DNA from: Bacteroidales bacterium
Lineage (GTDB): Bacteria > Bacteroidota > Bacteroidia > Bacteroidales > UBA932
Direction of reading: 5' to 3'
Length of the DNA stretch: 64,000 bases
NCBI GenBank assembly: GCA_017482565.1
Contig: JAFUMO010000055.1
Location: 107,082-171,081 of the forward strand
Shown here: piece after piece, positions 55,939 to 64,000 of the stretch
Position numbering within the stretch: the stretch's first letter is position 1
Layout of the letters: the number at the start of each line of letters is the position of its first letter
Made by a program: the position numbers and the translations under genes
The notes under the pieces: model-generated
Told to the model about the DNA's origin: nothing
The model's input: the letters and a program-made list of their open reading frames with translations, nothing else
The model's database searches: none

Positions 55939-55984
55939 AGAAACCGCCACCATTGCGGGCACTTGGCTCCAGGTGACGGTTTCT
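55939..55984 (-). terminator. Terminator of the 55994-57238 gene
   Basis: AGAAACCGCCACC (55939-55951) pairs with GGTGACGGTTTCT (55972-55984) with one mismatch; TGTTTATAA follows on the minus strand. Confidence 0.65.
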
Positions 55985-55993
55985 TTGTCTACG

Positions 55994-57238
55994 TTAATAC
56001 ATCCTTTTGCTTCCCAGGTTCAGCCTTTTCTTTATAGGGGTGTTCCCTTTGTAGTAGTACAGTACGAGGGTGTTACCTTTTTCTCCATAGAAAGTGTTGA
56101 GTTCCAGAGAGTTCTTTCCTTGAGGCATAGGCTGGCAGAGTGCCAGCGAGTATCTCTGGTCTTCCCTGTTGTAAACAACAACCACAGTGTTGTAGCAGAT
56201 GTCAAACATTGCAACGGTGTATTGTCCCACTTTCTCCTTCTCCTTGTTTTCAGTGAACATGCGGGCCAGCTCCGATTCGGCAGGTATTATACCAAATTGC
56301 AGGTTGCCAGCGTTTTGAGGGTTGTTTTCGTACCACCACTCAATGGTTTCCTGCGTGCGGAACATCTCCTTGTCGTATGGCTTGAGGTTCTCATTTGCCC
56401 TCAGGTGCCTCAACAGGTATGTCTGCTGCGGTGTGGCCATCATGCCCCCCTGTGCCGAATCCATTGTGCTGCCATAAATGGCATCACCCACAGCCTTGCC
56501 GCTGTAGAGCACGTTGTAGATTGAGTTGTCTGCCATGGAGTATAGGTTGGCCACATACTCAATGTTGTTGTTCGGGATATTGCTCCTCTTGCCGGCCTTG
56601 TCTGTAGTGTTGGTGTAGGCGAAGAAGAGGTGCTGCGCACCGCCCAATGTTACGGTATATATCTCAGGAGTGAGCTTGAATTGCCCAAGCTCCGTGTCAT
56701 TGGTGTATATCATCTCCTCTACTTGAGACACCTTCTTCCATTCCCCGTTTTCCTGGGCAATCACATGCAAGGTGTACTTTCCGGATACGGGCGCCGTGAT
56801 TGCCACAACATGCTCCTTATTGAGGCTTTTTACTCCCTTTACGGCCAGAATTTCCTGTTCTGGTATTCCCGCCTCCTTTGCAATGCCGAATGCCTGAGGA
56901 TTTGAAATTGAGCTTGTGTTCAGCTGTTCAATCCTGGCGTTGGCCCTTGGGGCGTATGCAGATTTGGGGTTATTCTCCAGAAAATTCACATATGCGGTAA
57001 CATCATTCCCGTCCAGGTTGAAAAATACAATGGAATCCCTGATTCCAGCCACCTGTTGGGCGTAAGTGGAGTTGGGGAATTTTGCAAGGAACTTGGAAGC
57101 GGTCTTGAGGTCCTGCTTTGCAAGTACGCTTTTGTATAGCTTTGTTTCAGCCTTTGTCTGGGCGTTTATTGTGCCGGCGGAGCCTGTAAGCACGGCAGCT
57201 GAGAGGCAGGCCGGAAGAAACAGTTTCTTTATGTTCAT
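55994..57238 (-). CDS. Hypothetical exported protein, 414 aa
   Basis: Function not recognised. A signal peptide (LFLPACLSAAVLTGSAGTINAQ) leads a helical region (about residues 30-110) that resembles TPR/YbgF-type repeats: FPNSTYAQQVAGIRDS and NPKSAYAPRANARIEQL are similar units. A beta-rich C-terminal region follows (YTLHVIAQENGEWKKV; NTLVLYYYKGNTPIKKRL). The end is very basic and lacks the type IX secretion tail. It is probably periplasmic. It is on the same strand as gcvH but separated by a hairpin. Confidence 0.75.
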   Translation of the reverse strand: MNIKKLFLPACLSAAVLTGSAGTINAQTKAETKLYKSVLAKQDLKTASKFLAKFPNSTYAQQVAGIRDSIVFFNLDGNDVTAYVNFLENNPKSAYAPRANARIEQLNTSSISNPQAFGIAKEAGIPEQEILAVKGVKSLNKEHVVAITAPVSGKYTLHVIAQENGEWKKVSQVEEMIYTNDTELGQFKLTPEIYTVTLGGAQHLFFAYTNTTDKAGKRSNIPNNNIEYVANLYSMADNSIYNVLYSGKAVGDAIYGSTMDSAQGGMMATPQQTYLLRHLRANENLKPYDKEMFRTQETIEWWYENNPQNAGNLQFGIIPAESELARMFTENKEKEKVGQYTVAMFDICYNTVVVVYNREDQRYSLALCQPMPQGKNSLELNTFYGEKGNTLVLYYYKGNTPIKKRLNLGSKRMY

Positions 57239-57290
57239 GGTCTTTATTTGGTTTTATAGGGCAAAGGTACAACAGAAATGGTGCCAAACA

Positions 57291-57318
57291 AAAGGGTGAC
57301 CCCTCAGGACCACCCTTT
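57291..57318 (-). terminator. Candidate terminator after gcvH
   Basis: AAAGGGTG (57291-57298) pairs with CACCCTTT (57311-57318). On the minus strand the tail TGTTTGG is a weak T-run. Confidence 0.5.
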
Positions 57319-57356
57319 ATATCTGTTGTGCGCCGCAATGCGGCACCTATAGGCAA

Positions 57357-57734
57357 TTATTTGCAGATTTCATCGTAAGCAGCTGCATCAAGGAGATCAT
57401 CAACCTCAGCAGGGTTGCTCATCTCAACCTTGATCATCCAGCCTGCGCCGTATGGATCTGAGTTAACTGACTCAGGAGCACCCTCAAGGTCAGCATTAAC
57501 CTCAACAACTTTACCTGAAACCGGCATAAGACCGTCAGCTACAGTTTTTACAGCCTCAATTGCGCCGAAAACCTCACCTGCCTCAAGGTCCTCACCCTCA
57601 GTCTGGATGTCAACAAAAACGATGTCACCAAGCTGGCTCTGTGCAAAGTCAGTAATTCCGATAGTAGCTACATTGCCCTCTACTTTAACCCACTCGTGGT
57701 CTTTAGAGTACTTAAGATTTGTAGGAGTATTCAT
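57357..57734 (-). CDS. gcvH: Glycine cleavage system H protein
   Basis: GcvH carries the lipoyl arm that shuttles the aminomethyl group between the P, T and L proteins. The 125 residues include the start [33 protein letters not shown] and the lipoylation site [11 protein letters not shown] (Lys in EAVKT). The other gcv genes are not in this window. It lies 72 bases downstream of ruvA and may be read with it. Confidence 0.97.
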   Translation of the reverse strand: MNTPTNLKYSKDHEWVKVEGNVATIGITDFAQSQLGDIVFVDIQTEGEDLEAGEVFGAIEAVKTVADGLMPVSGKVVEVNADLEGAPESVNSDPYGAGWMIKVEMSNPAEVDDLLDAAAYDEICK

Positions 57735-57805
57735 AGTGTATGAAAATTATTTTTGATTATGATTTGATTACAAAAGTATTAAAATATTTTAAAATACCTC
57801 TTAAA

Positions 57806-58396
57806 CTACAGCCTTTTTAAAGAGAATTTTATGAGCTCTTCCAAAGAACTGTCGGGATGCTCCTTGTAAACCGCCTTGAGGGCCTTGTCTGCGGCTGCCT
57901 TTGCAAATCCGAGCATCACAAGGGCAGAGAGGGCCTCCTCCATATTTGAGGATTTTGTTTCCGGTGTCAGGAGTGCTGCGGTATTGTCTTCCCCGCCTTT
58001 GGCAATCTTGTCCTTGAGGTCTATTATCACCCTCTGGGCGGTCTTGAGGCCTATCCCCTTCACGCTCTTTATCCTGTTCACATCTCCGCTTATGATGGCG
58101 GTCTTGAGCTCAAGGCAGCTCAGGGATGAGAGCATCATGCGTGCGGTGTTGGGGCCAATGCCGTTCACTTCTATGAGCATCCTGAAGATGTTGCGCTCCT
58201 CTCTGGTGGCAAAGCCGTACCACATCTCCACATCTTCCCTCAGGTGGTGGTGGATATATAGCATCACCTCATGGAGCCCCTGGATGTCCGTAAATGTCTG
58301 GAGGGATATCTGCAGTTCATACCCTATGCCGTTGTTCTCTATTGTTGCAGTTGTGGGGGCCAGTTCTACAAGTTCCCCCTTGATGTAGCTGTACAT
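57806..58396 (-). CDS. ruvA: Holliday junction DNA helicase subunit RuvA
   Basis: RuvA binds the four-way junction and loads RuvB, whose gene is 19 kb away, so ruvA and ruvB are not in one operon. The 196 residues start MYSYIKGELVELAP (OB fold). The double helix-hairpin-helix part has VNGIGPNTARMML and VKGIGLKTAQRVIIDLKDKI. The flexible linker leads to the RuvB-binding domain (LVMLGFAKAAADKAL). Confidence 0.97.
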   Translation of the reverse strand: MYSYIKGELVELAPTTATIENNGIGYELQISLQTFTDIQGLHEVMLYIHHHLREDVEMWYGFATREERNIFRMLIEVNGIGPNTARMMLSSLSCLELKTAIISGDVNRIKSVKGIGLKTAQRVIIDLKDKIAKGGEDNTAALLTPETKSSNMEEALSALVMLGFAKAAADKALKAVYKEHPDSSLEELIKFSLKRL

Positions 58397-58519
58397 GTCT
58401 TTAAATGTTAAATCAGTCCCTGAATCAGAGCAAAGTTAAAAAAGAATCCGCATTCTCATAAAATGAGAACTATAAAATGACAATCTGCTTCCCGACAGAT
58501 CCAACTACATGATTCCAAG

Positions 58520-58910
58520 GGAATTTTCTGGCGCAACCGGGAGTGTGCAAGTGCCTGGTCCTCTGTGGTGTTACGGGTCAACTGCGTGGTATGGCTCAAG
58601 AACAGGGAGAAGGGGTGCCTCCACAATGGCGGCATCTCAATAGGGGCCCTTGACAATATGGTTGTATATACCAGGCTGAAGGACGGGCGCACTGTAATTT
58701 TTGACCCTACAGGCAATCCTGTGGATCCCCGCCTGATAAATCCCATGTATCTGGTTAAGGAGGGGATTGTGTATAATGGTGGAGAACAAGGAGTACCACA
58801 ATGCGTCCCTGTTCATAGATTCCACCGGAATGGTGAAGGGTAGCAGCAGTCTTATACTTGAACGGAATTGTCCAGAAGAGGATAATTCCGTTATTTTTTT
58901 GTTATATAAA
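58520..58910 (+). pseudogene. Decayed coding remnant between ruvA and sufS
   Basis: The 555-base gap between ruvA and sufS holds no intact gene. One frame (about 58533-58790) reads naturally (LDNMVVYTRLKDGRTVIFDP; TGNPVDPRLINPMYLVKEG). Near 58775 the natural-looking sequence moves to the next frame (MVENKEYHNASLFIDSTGM, then KGSSSLILERN). No start or stop bounds a full protein, so this looks like a gene fragment with at least one frameshift. Family not recognised. The first part of the gap (58397-58520) shows nothing except one CTGTCGGGA-type 9-mer at 58490. Confidence 0.4.
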
Positions 58911-58931
58911 GTGATAAGTTTGTTATTTTTG
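58898..58931 (+). promoter_or_regulatory. Promoter of the suf genes
   Basis: TTTG (58898-58901), 22 bases, TATTTTTG (58924-58931). Transcription would start near 58938, just before the sufS start. Confidence 0.6.
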
Positions 58932-58950
58932 CGTGTTTGATATGTATAGT

Positions 58951-60213
58951 ATGAAAACAGTTGAAGATATAAGGGGATTGTTTCCCGCATTGCAGCAGAG
59001 TGTGTACGGCAAGCCGCTGGTTTACCTGGATAACAGTGCCACATCGCAGAAGCCGCAGTGTGTGATTGATCTTGTAGATGGAATGCACAAGGGGGCAAAT
59101 GCCAATGTGCACCGTGCTATGCATAAGCTCAGCGATGATGCTACCGCGCTGTATGAGGGGGCAAGGGAGAAGGTGAGACAGTTCATCAATGCTCCGGGGA
59201 GGGAGAACATCATCTTTACAAGCGGAACCACCGCTTCAATCAACCTGGTGGCTTCCAGTTTCTGCAGGAAGTTTGTGGGTGAGGGGGATGTGGTCCTGGT
59301 TTCAGGGGATTCCCACCACTCAAATATAGTTCCGTGGCAGCTGGCCTGCGGGGCTGCAGGGGCATCTGTAAAGGCCATTCCCGTACTGGAGAGCGGGGAG
59401 CTGGATATGGAGGCCTACAAGGAGTTGCTGCAGGGAAGTAGAGTGAAGATTGTGGCTGTGGAGCATATCTCCAATGTGATGGGTATTGTTAATCCTGTGA
59501 AGGAGATGATAGCGCTGGCCCATGCACAGGGGATACCTGTACTGGTTGACGGGGCACAGGGAATTGTGCATGCCAGGGTGGATGTGCAGGATATGGATTG
59601 TGATTTTTATGCCTTCTCGGGGCATAAGATATATGCTGCAACAGGTTCCGGAGTGCTGTATGGCCGCAGGGAGCTGCTGGAGGCAATGCCGCCATATATG
59701 GGTGGCGGTGACATGGTGGATACCGTAACTTTTGAGAAGACTACATACGCTCCGCTGCCGTTGAAATATGAGGCGGGGACACCGAATTTCATTGCACAGG
59801 CCTCACTGGCCCCGGCGCTGGAGTTTGCACAGAGCCTGAGGGAAGGGGAGATTGCCAGTGTGGTGGAGGAGCAGGAGAGGAGCATAATTGAGTATCTGAA
59901 AGTGGCATTGCAGGAGATTGAGGGGTGCAGGATTTATGGATTGCCCCAGAGGGGTGATATGGAGCCGGGGATGCCGGGGAGCAAGATTCCTGTCTTCTCG
60001 TTCAACATTGAGGGGTGTTTCCCTTCAGATCTGGCTCAGCTGCTGGACAAGATGGGGATTGCGGTGCGCACGGGGATGATGTGTTGTGAACCGCTGATGG
60101 CCCGCTTCGGGGTAACCAGCATGGTGAGGGCATCGTTCCTGCCGTACAATACCCTGCAGGAGGCGGAGTATTTCATAGCCAGCCTCAAGAGGGCAGCGAG
60201 GATGCTCAGGTAA
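58951..60213 (+). CDS. sufS: Cysteine desulfurase SufS
   Basis: SufS frees sulfur from cysteine as an enzyme-bound persulfide for Fe-S cluster assembly. A start at 58951 (MKTVEDIRGLFPAL) gives 420 residues; ATG 58942 and GTG 58933 are also in frame but lie at the predicted transcription start. Marks are YLDNSATSQKP, the THSHH-like SGDSHHSNIVPW, DGAQGIVHARVDVQ, the PLP Lys in FSGHKIYAATGSG, and the catalytic Cys in RTGMMCCEPLMARFG. It leads the run sufS-sufE-sufT-folK-glyS. The sufBCD genes are not in the window. Confidence 0.96.
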   Translation: MKTVEDIRGLFPALQQSVYGKPLVYLDNSATSQKPQCVIDLVDGMHKGANANVHRAMHKLSDDATALYEGAREKVRQFINAPGRENIIFTSGTTASINLVASSFCRKFVGEGDVVLVSGDSHHSNIVPWQLACGAAGASVKAIPVLESGELDMEAYKELLQGSRVKIVAVEHISNVMGIVNPVKEMIALAHAQGIPVLVDGAQGIVHARVDVQDMDCDFYAFSGHKIYAATGSGVLYGRRELLEAMPPYMGGGDMVDTVTFEKTTYAPLPLKYEAGTPNFIAQASLAPALEFAQSLREGEIASVVEEQERSIIEYLKVALQEIEGCRIYGLPQRGDMEPGMPGSKIPVFSFNIEGCFPSDLAQLLDKMGIAVRTGMMCCEPLMARFGVTSMVRASFLPYNTLQEAEYFIASLKRAARMLR

Positions 60214-60303
60214 TCTTCCCGACAGATGAGAATAAAATCGCCCCGAACGTACCCGGAGCGGGAGCGTAAGGCGGGTGGAAGGAAAAGGAAAATAGGAGAT
60301 ATT

Positions 60304-60717
60304 ATGACTATAAAGGAGATTGAAAACGAAATTGTGGAGGAGTTCGCAGTCTTTACGGACTGGATGGACAAGTATGAGTATATCATTGAACTGGGCAAGG
60401 GCGTGCCGGTGATTGATGAGAAGGAGAAGACCGATGCCAACCTCATAAAGGGGTGCCAGAGCAGGGTATGGCTCAGCTGCAGGGTGGAGGACGGCAAGCT
60501 TTATTTTGCTGCGGACAGTGATGCCATCATTACAAAAGGGATAATTTCCCTCCTCATCAGGGTTTATAACGGGCAGGCTCCGGCAGATATCCTGGCAAAT
60601 GAGCTGGAATTCATAGGGAAGATAGGATTGCAGGAGAATCTTTCCCCTACAAGGGCAAACGGACTGGTTTCTATGATAAAGCAGATAAAGATCTACGCCA
60701 TGGCGTACAACAGTTAG
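60304..60717 (+). CDS. sufE: Cysteine desulfuration protein SufE
   Basis: SufE accepts persulfide sulfur from SufS and raises its activity. The ATG at 60304 (MTIKEIENEIVEEF) gives 137 residues and is preceded by AGGAG at a fair distance; the frame is open from 60226 but the added 26 residues are very basic and unlike the family. The persulfide Cys lies in DANLIKGCQSRVWL, and the C-terminal LSPTRANGL is typical. The 90-base gap after sufS contains a CTGTCGGGA-type 9-mer. Confidence 0.95.
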   Translation: MTIKEIENEIVEEFAVFTDWMDKYEYIIELGKGVPVIDEKEKTDANLIKGCQSRVWLSCRVEDGKLYFAADSDAIITKGIISLLIRVYNGQAPADILANELEFIGKIGLQENLSPTRANGLVSMIKQIKIYAMAYNS

Positions 60718-60721
60718 AGAT

Positions 60722-61036
60722 ATGAAGAGCAAAGAGAGTGTTTTGAGGGATGTCGTTAGGGCTCTGAGGATGGTTTATGATCCTGAGATCCCGGTGAACA
60801 TCTATGACCTGGGACTTATTTATGACCTGAAGATTGATGATGACCACAAGGTTTTCATTGAGATGACACTTACCGCCCCAAACTGCCCAATGGCGGATGA
60901 ACTGGTGGAGAATGTGAATGAGGCGGTGAAGGATACTCCCGGCGTTACCGATGTGGCGCTGAAGCTGGTATTTGAGCCCGAGTGGGACAAGAGCCGCATG
61001 AGCGAGGAGGCAATGTTGGAACTGGGACTATTGTAA
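60722..61036 (+). CDS. sufT: DUF59/MIP18-type Fe-S assembly protein (SufT-like)
   Basis: A 104-residue single-domain protein, mostly the DUF59 fold: VYDPEIPVNIYDLGLIYDL, IEMTLTAPNCPMADEL (the conserved Cys) and a VTDVALKLVFEPEWDKSRMSEEA-like end (in part VFEPEWDKSRMSEEA). SufT-type proteins help mature Fe-S proteins; the context after sufSE supports this. It is four bases from sufE. Confidence 0.93.
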   Translation: MKSKESVLRDVVRALRMVYDPEIPVNIYDLGLIYDLKIDDDHKVFIEMTLTAPNCPMADELVENVNEAVKDTPGVTDVALKLVFEPEWDKSRMSEEAMLELGLL

Positions 61037-61045
61037 TTGACAGAT

Positions 61046-61603
61046 ATGTACAGAGTTTATCTTCTTTTGGGGAGCAACATGGGTGACAGGCAGGCGCTGC
61101 TGGATTCAGCGAACCTGGAGCTTATTGATGCCCTTCTTCCCGATTATCTTGAGGTGGCTTCCCTTGGGGATGCAGTGAATACCTCCGGGGTGATTGAGAC
61201 TGAGCCGTGGGGTTTTGATGCTCCAGAGAAATTCCTCAACCAGAGCTTCTGCTGCCTTACTGAACTGGAGCCGCTGCAGGTTCTGGCCCAATGCCAGAGG
61301 ATTGAGACTGAGCTGGGAAGGGTGAGGAATGCGCCCCGTTATGATGAGGCCGGGAAGAGGATATATGAATCAAGGACAATGGATATTGACATCCTTGCCA
61401 TTGAGAGGCAGGCCGGTGAGGGTTGGGAGGCAGTGGAGATTGCCACAGAGGAGCTTACAGTACCTCATCCCCAGCTGGTGGAGAGGGATTTTGCCGGGAA
61501 GCTCTACCAGGAGCTGAAGGCGGTGAAAGGTGCGGGGAAGAACGGGAAGCCTGCGGGGAAAGGAGATAAGGAAGTCGGGAAGAAAAAAATGAATAAAAGA
61601 TAA
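61046..61603 (+). CDS. folK: 2-amino-4-hydroxy-6-hydroxymethyldihydropteridine pyrophosphokinase
   Basis: FolK transfers pyrophosphate from ATP to the pterin in folate synthesis. Start at ATG 61046 (MYRVYLLLGSNMGDR); TTG 61037 is in frame and possible. Features are LGSNMGDRQALL, ETEPWGFDAPEKFLNQ, LGRVRN and the Mg-binding RTMDIDILAIE (DxD), with VPHPQLVERDF near the end. A Lys/Gly-rich tail of about 25 residues is beyond the usual fold. It joins the suf genes by tight spacing. Confidence 0.95.
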   Translation: MYRVYLLLGSNMGDRQALLDSANLELIDALLPDYLEVASLGDAVNTSGVIETEPWGFDAPEKFLNQSFCCLTELEPLQVLAQCQRIETELGRVRNAPRYDEAGKRIYESRTMDIDILAIERQAGEGWEAVEIATEELTVPHPQLVERDFAGKLYQELKAVKGAGKNGKPAGKGDKEVGKKKMNKR

Positions 61604-61639
61604 ATATTTGGCCGGGAAGCCGGCTTAACTGAAAAAATT

Positions 61640-63181
61640 ATGACACAGGAAGACCTTTTTAAAAATCTGATTGCCCATACAAAGGAGGACGGGTACATTT
61701 TCCCTTCAAGTGAGATTTATGACGGATTGGGAGCAGTTTATGATTATGGCCAGCTTGGAAGCGAACTGAAGAACAACATCAAGAAATATTGGTGGGAGTC
61801 TATGGTAAGGCTCAATGAGAACATCGTGGGAATTGATTCTGCAATCTTCATGCATCCGAGGATTTGGGAGGCTTCAGGTCATGTGGGGGCGTTCAATGAC
61901 CCGCTGATTGACAACAAGGATTCAAAGAAGAGATATAGGGCAGACGTGCTCCTTGAGGATTATATTGCAAAACTTGAGGAGAAGATAAACAAGGATGTGG
62001 AGAAAGGGCGCAAGAGGTTTGGCGATGCTTTTGATGAGGCACAGTTCAGGGCTACAAACCCTAATGTCTTGAGGAATGCCAGGAAGATTGCAGAGTGCAC
62101 TGAGAGGATGGTTGCAGCATTGAATGCAAATGACCTTGATGCATTGAAGCAGCTTATCCTGGACTGCGAGATTGTATGTCCTATATCGGGAACCAAGAAC
62201 TGGACAGATGTAAGGCAGTTCAACCTTATGTTCAGCACCCAGCTGGGAAGCGTTTCAGGGGAGAGCGGTACAATTTACCTGAGGCCTGAGACAGCACAGG
62301 GTATTTTTGTGAATTATTTGAATGTGCAGAAGACCGGCCGCATGAAGCTTCCGTTTGGTATTGCACAGATTGGTAAGGCCTTTAGGAATGAGATTGTTGC
62401 AAGGCAGTTCATCTTCAGGATGAGGGAGTTCGAGCAGATGGAGATGCAGTTCTTCGTACAGCCTGGAGCGGAGCTTGAGTGGTTTGCAAAATGGAAGGAG
62501 ACCCGTCTGAAATGGCACAAGGCCCTTGGAATGGGTGAGGAGAACTACCGCTACCATGATCATGAGAAGCTTGCCCACTATGCAAATGCGGCAACAGACA
62601 TAGAGTTCAACTTCCCGTTCGGCTTCAAGGAGCTTGAGGGTATCCACTCACGTACAGACTTTGACCTGGGACGCCACCAGGAGTTCTCGGGCAAGAAGCT
62701 CCAGTACTTTGATCCTGAGAAAGGTGAGAGCTATGTACCTTACGTAATTGAGACCTCTATTGGTGTGGACAGGACCGTCCTTGCCGTACTTTCAGGAGCA
62801 TACAAGGAGGAGAAGCTTGAGAACGGTGAGGAGAGGGTAGTATTGAAGCTCCACCCTGCACTTGCCCCTGTAAAGCTTGCTGTCCTCCCATTGGTGAAGA
62901 AAGACGGCCTTCCTGAGCTTGCAAGGGAGATCATGGCAGAACTCAAACTGGATTTCAACTGCCAGTACGATGAGAAAGACTCAATAGGAAAGCGCTACCG
63001 CCGCCAGGATGCGATAGGTACCCCATTGTGCATCACAGTTGACCACCAGAGCCTTGAGGACAAATGTGTTACTCTGCGCGACCGCGATACCATGGAGCAG
63101 GAGAGGATTCCAATCGCAGACTTGTGGAAGAGGGTAGATGAGAAGGTGAATATGAGGAATCTTCTGAAGCAGTTGATGTAG
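61640..63181 (+). CDS. glyS: Glycyl-tRNA synthetase (single-chain, eukaryote/archaeal type)
   Basis: A dimeric class II synthetase of 513 residues, not the alpha2beta2 form of proteobacteria. Marks are the start GYIFPSSEIYDGLGAVYDYG, the catalytic RPETAQGIFVNYLN, IGKAFRNEI, REFEQMEMQFFV (motif 2 region), and motif 3 in VIETSIGVDRTVLAVL. The C-terminal anticodon domain (APVKLAVLPLVKKDGLPE; IGKRYRRQDAIGTPLCITVD) is complete. It is 37 bases after folK, and a strong terminator follows. Confidence 0.98.
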   Translation: MTQEDLFKNLIAHTKEDGYIFPSSEIYDGLGAVYDYGQLGSELKNNIKKYWWESMVRLNENIVGIDSAIFMHPRIWEASGHVGAFNDPLIDNKDSKKRYRADVLLEDYIAKLEEKINKDVEKGRKRFGDAFDEAQFRATNPNVLRNARKIAECTERMVAALNANDLDALKQLILDCEIVCPISGTKNWTDVRQFNLMFSTQLGSVSGESGTIYLRPETAQGIFVNYLNVQKTGRMKLPFGIAQIGKAFRNEIVARQFIFRMREFEQMEMQFFVQPGAELEWFAKWKETRLKWHKALGMGEENYRYHDHEKLAHYANAATDIEFNFPFGFKELEGIHSRTDFDLGRHQEFSGKKLQYFDPEKGESYVPYVIETSIGVDRTVLAVLSGAYKEEKLENGEERVVLKLHPALAPVKLAVLPLVKKDGLPELAREIMAELKLDFNCQYDEKDSIGKRYRRQDAIGTPLCITVDHQSLEDKCVTLRDRDTMEQERIPIADLWKRVDEKVNMRNLLKQLM

Positions 63182-63218
63182 TATTTTCTTCCAGACAGGA
63201 AGCATTCCTGATATGTGA

Positions 63219-63243
63219 AAAGCGCCCTTTTTGAGGGCGCTTT
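63219..63243. terminator. Terminator between glyS and the barrel-protein gene
   Basis: AAAGCGCCCT (63219-63228) pairs perfectly with AGGGCGCTTT (63234-63243) around TTTTG; it separates converging genes. Confidence 0.9.
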
Positions 63244-63265
63244 CCGTTATATATAATTCAACAGG

Positions 63266-63772
63266 CTAGAATTTGTAAACCGCTCCGAATGTGAAGTGGG
63301 ATCTGTTCCAGCTGTCTACAATACGATATTTGTATTCTATCGCCATTCCAAGGCTTGGGGTGAACATGAATTCCATGCCGCCGCCAAAGTTGAAGGCGAA
63401 TTTTGTGTCATTCTCATTGTTGAGGCCAAGCGGCTCATAATCCCTGTCCAGACCGGTCATACCCATTCCCAGGAGTGGATATATGTTCATCATCGGGCTG
63501 AGGTCAAACATGTAGTGCAGGTTTGCGGTGAGGTCCCATGAGGAGATGTTGTCTTTCTTGAAGAAGTATGTGAATGATGGCTCAAGGCGCATGTTGTCCA
63601 GGAATGTCCACTGGTATTTTACTCCAAGTCCATAGTTTGTGTAGTCTTCTCCGGTGGCTATCTCAAAGTTGAGACCCGCTCCCATCTCACCCCTTACCTG
63701 GGCATTTGAGGTATTGCTGCCAATCATTACGGATGCGGCAACAATGGCGATGATTGTAAAAATTTTTTTCAT
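63266..63772 (-). CDS. Outer-membrane beta-barrel (porin-like) protein
   Basis: Start at 63772 (MKKIFTIIAIVAASVMIG) gives 168 residues with a signal peptide cleaved near NAQ; the frame stays open to 63913 but the added part is not signal-like. The mature part is an eight-strand-type small barrel, as in the OmpA-transmembrane/PF13505-type domains: GAGLNFEIATG, LGVKYQWTFLDN, LEPSFTYFF, IYPLLGMGMTG, FNFGGGMEFMF and a terminal FTFGAVYKF with the Phe end required for assembly. No OmpA peptidoglycan domain follows. Role unknown. Confidence 0.88.
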   Translation of the reverse strand: MKKIFTIIAIVAASVMIGSNTSNAQVRGEMGAGLNFEIATGEDYTNYGLGVKYQWTFLDNMRLEPSFTYFFKKDNISSWDLTANLHYMFDLSPMMNIYPLLGMGMTGLDRDYEPLGLNNENDTKFAFNFGGGMEFMFTPSLGMAIEYKYRIVDSWNRSHFTFGAVYKF

Positions 63773-63918
63773 GGCTTTCTGTGTTTGAGTTTCAATCTGG
63801 TTCTTTAACGCAGGAAATTTCCATTTGTTCAGCGCCATGGAATAAATCGGACAGATTTTGGAGCAATTGAAAAAGTAGGTGGAGTAAAGTAAAAGGTCTA
63901 TCTTTGAAAACAAAAAAG

Positions 63919-64000
63919 ATGGATAAGAAAAAAGTTAGTTACGAGGATTTGCTCCGATTGATTTTACCTGAAGAAATATTTGATTTCTTTGAAGTCCTTA
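63919..64000 (+). CDS. Start of an ISAon1-like transposase N-terminal protein (3' end outside window)
   Basis: The visible 27 codons (MDKKKVSYEDLLRLILP, then EEIFDFFEVL) match what I know of the short N-terminal ORF of Bacteroidota ISAon1-type elements, where a DDE transposase frame of the ISL3-like kind follows. The element's left end should lie between 63773 and 63918, but no terminal repeat can be fixed without the other end. Only the first 82 bases are in the window, so the call rests on a short match. Confidence 0.55.
   Translation, partial: MDKKKVSYEDLLRLILPEEIFDFFEVL

Noticed and set aside
1-64000. tRNA, rRNA and CRISPR arrays
   Set aside because: All gaps between genes were read. 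None contains cloverleaf-like or regularly spaced repeat sequence.

Overview
The window reads as a chromosome segment of a member of the Bacteroidota, most likely order Bacteroidales. The evidence is the gene content (TonB energy transducer, GH20 lipoprotein, Bacteroidales-type FrdAB, MnmG, SufS/SufE, a DUF2027-Smr protein, an ISAon1-like transposase start), the near absence of Shine-Dalgarno sequences, and promoters of the TTTG-N19..22-TAnnTTTG type. Nearly all of it is core chromosome. No rRNA, tRNA, CRISPR array or prophage was seen.

Layout. 1-759: end of an Mrp/ApbC Fe-S carrier ATPase. 832-4806: an AT-rich accessory island between mrp and rsmA, with an M23 peptidase lipoprotein, one intact small exported protein, two broken relatives of it (one carrying a copy of the rsmA 3' end), and an unknown exported protein with a possible leader ORF. 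4807-13276: rsmA divergent from aspS-yqeY, then a DUF2027-Smr protein, mutS and an ABC permease. 13469-14482: a RhuM gene cut by an in-frame stop. 14600-25886: leftward genes for a flavin oxidoreductase, a YfhO membrane protein, a glycosyltransferase, a serine hydrolase, two tandem Na+ symporters, folA, thyA and an endonuclease/exonuclease/phosphatase protein. 25962-27065: ychF. 27138-37951: a leftward envelope and repair block (PpiD-like chaperone, CNNM/CBS protein, lptC, TPR protein, outer-membrane protein, coaX, mfd). 37964-38368: an AT-rich gap with a dense cluster of DnaA-box-like 9-mers, between divergent mfd and ruvB. 38369-49334: ruvB, a C45/C69-type Ntn hydrolase, a GH20 hexosaminidase, frdAB, a P1 peptidase, hflX and an alpha/beta hydrolase. 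49427-58396: tonB, mdh, ybeY-mnmG, a perfect parS-like palindrome, a GNAT protein, a threonine aldolase, an unknown exported protein, gcvH and ruvA. 58951-63181: sufS-sufE-sufT-folK-glyS. The right edge has an outer-membrane barrel gene and the start of an IS transposase.

The most notable signal is the pairing of a candidate replication origin (about 38.0-38.3 kb) with a parS-like centromere site (53,852) only 15 kb away, which would place the window at the origin-proximal pole of the chromosome. Second is the M23 island, laid out like an effector with an array of small partner genes. A 9-mer, CTGTCGGGA, also occurs about 11 times on the two strands combined, where roughly 0.5 would be expected. 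All calls come from reading the sequence and translations by eye; no database search was possible.
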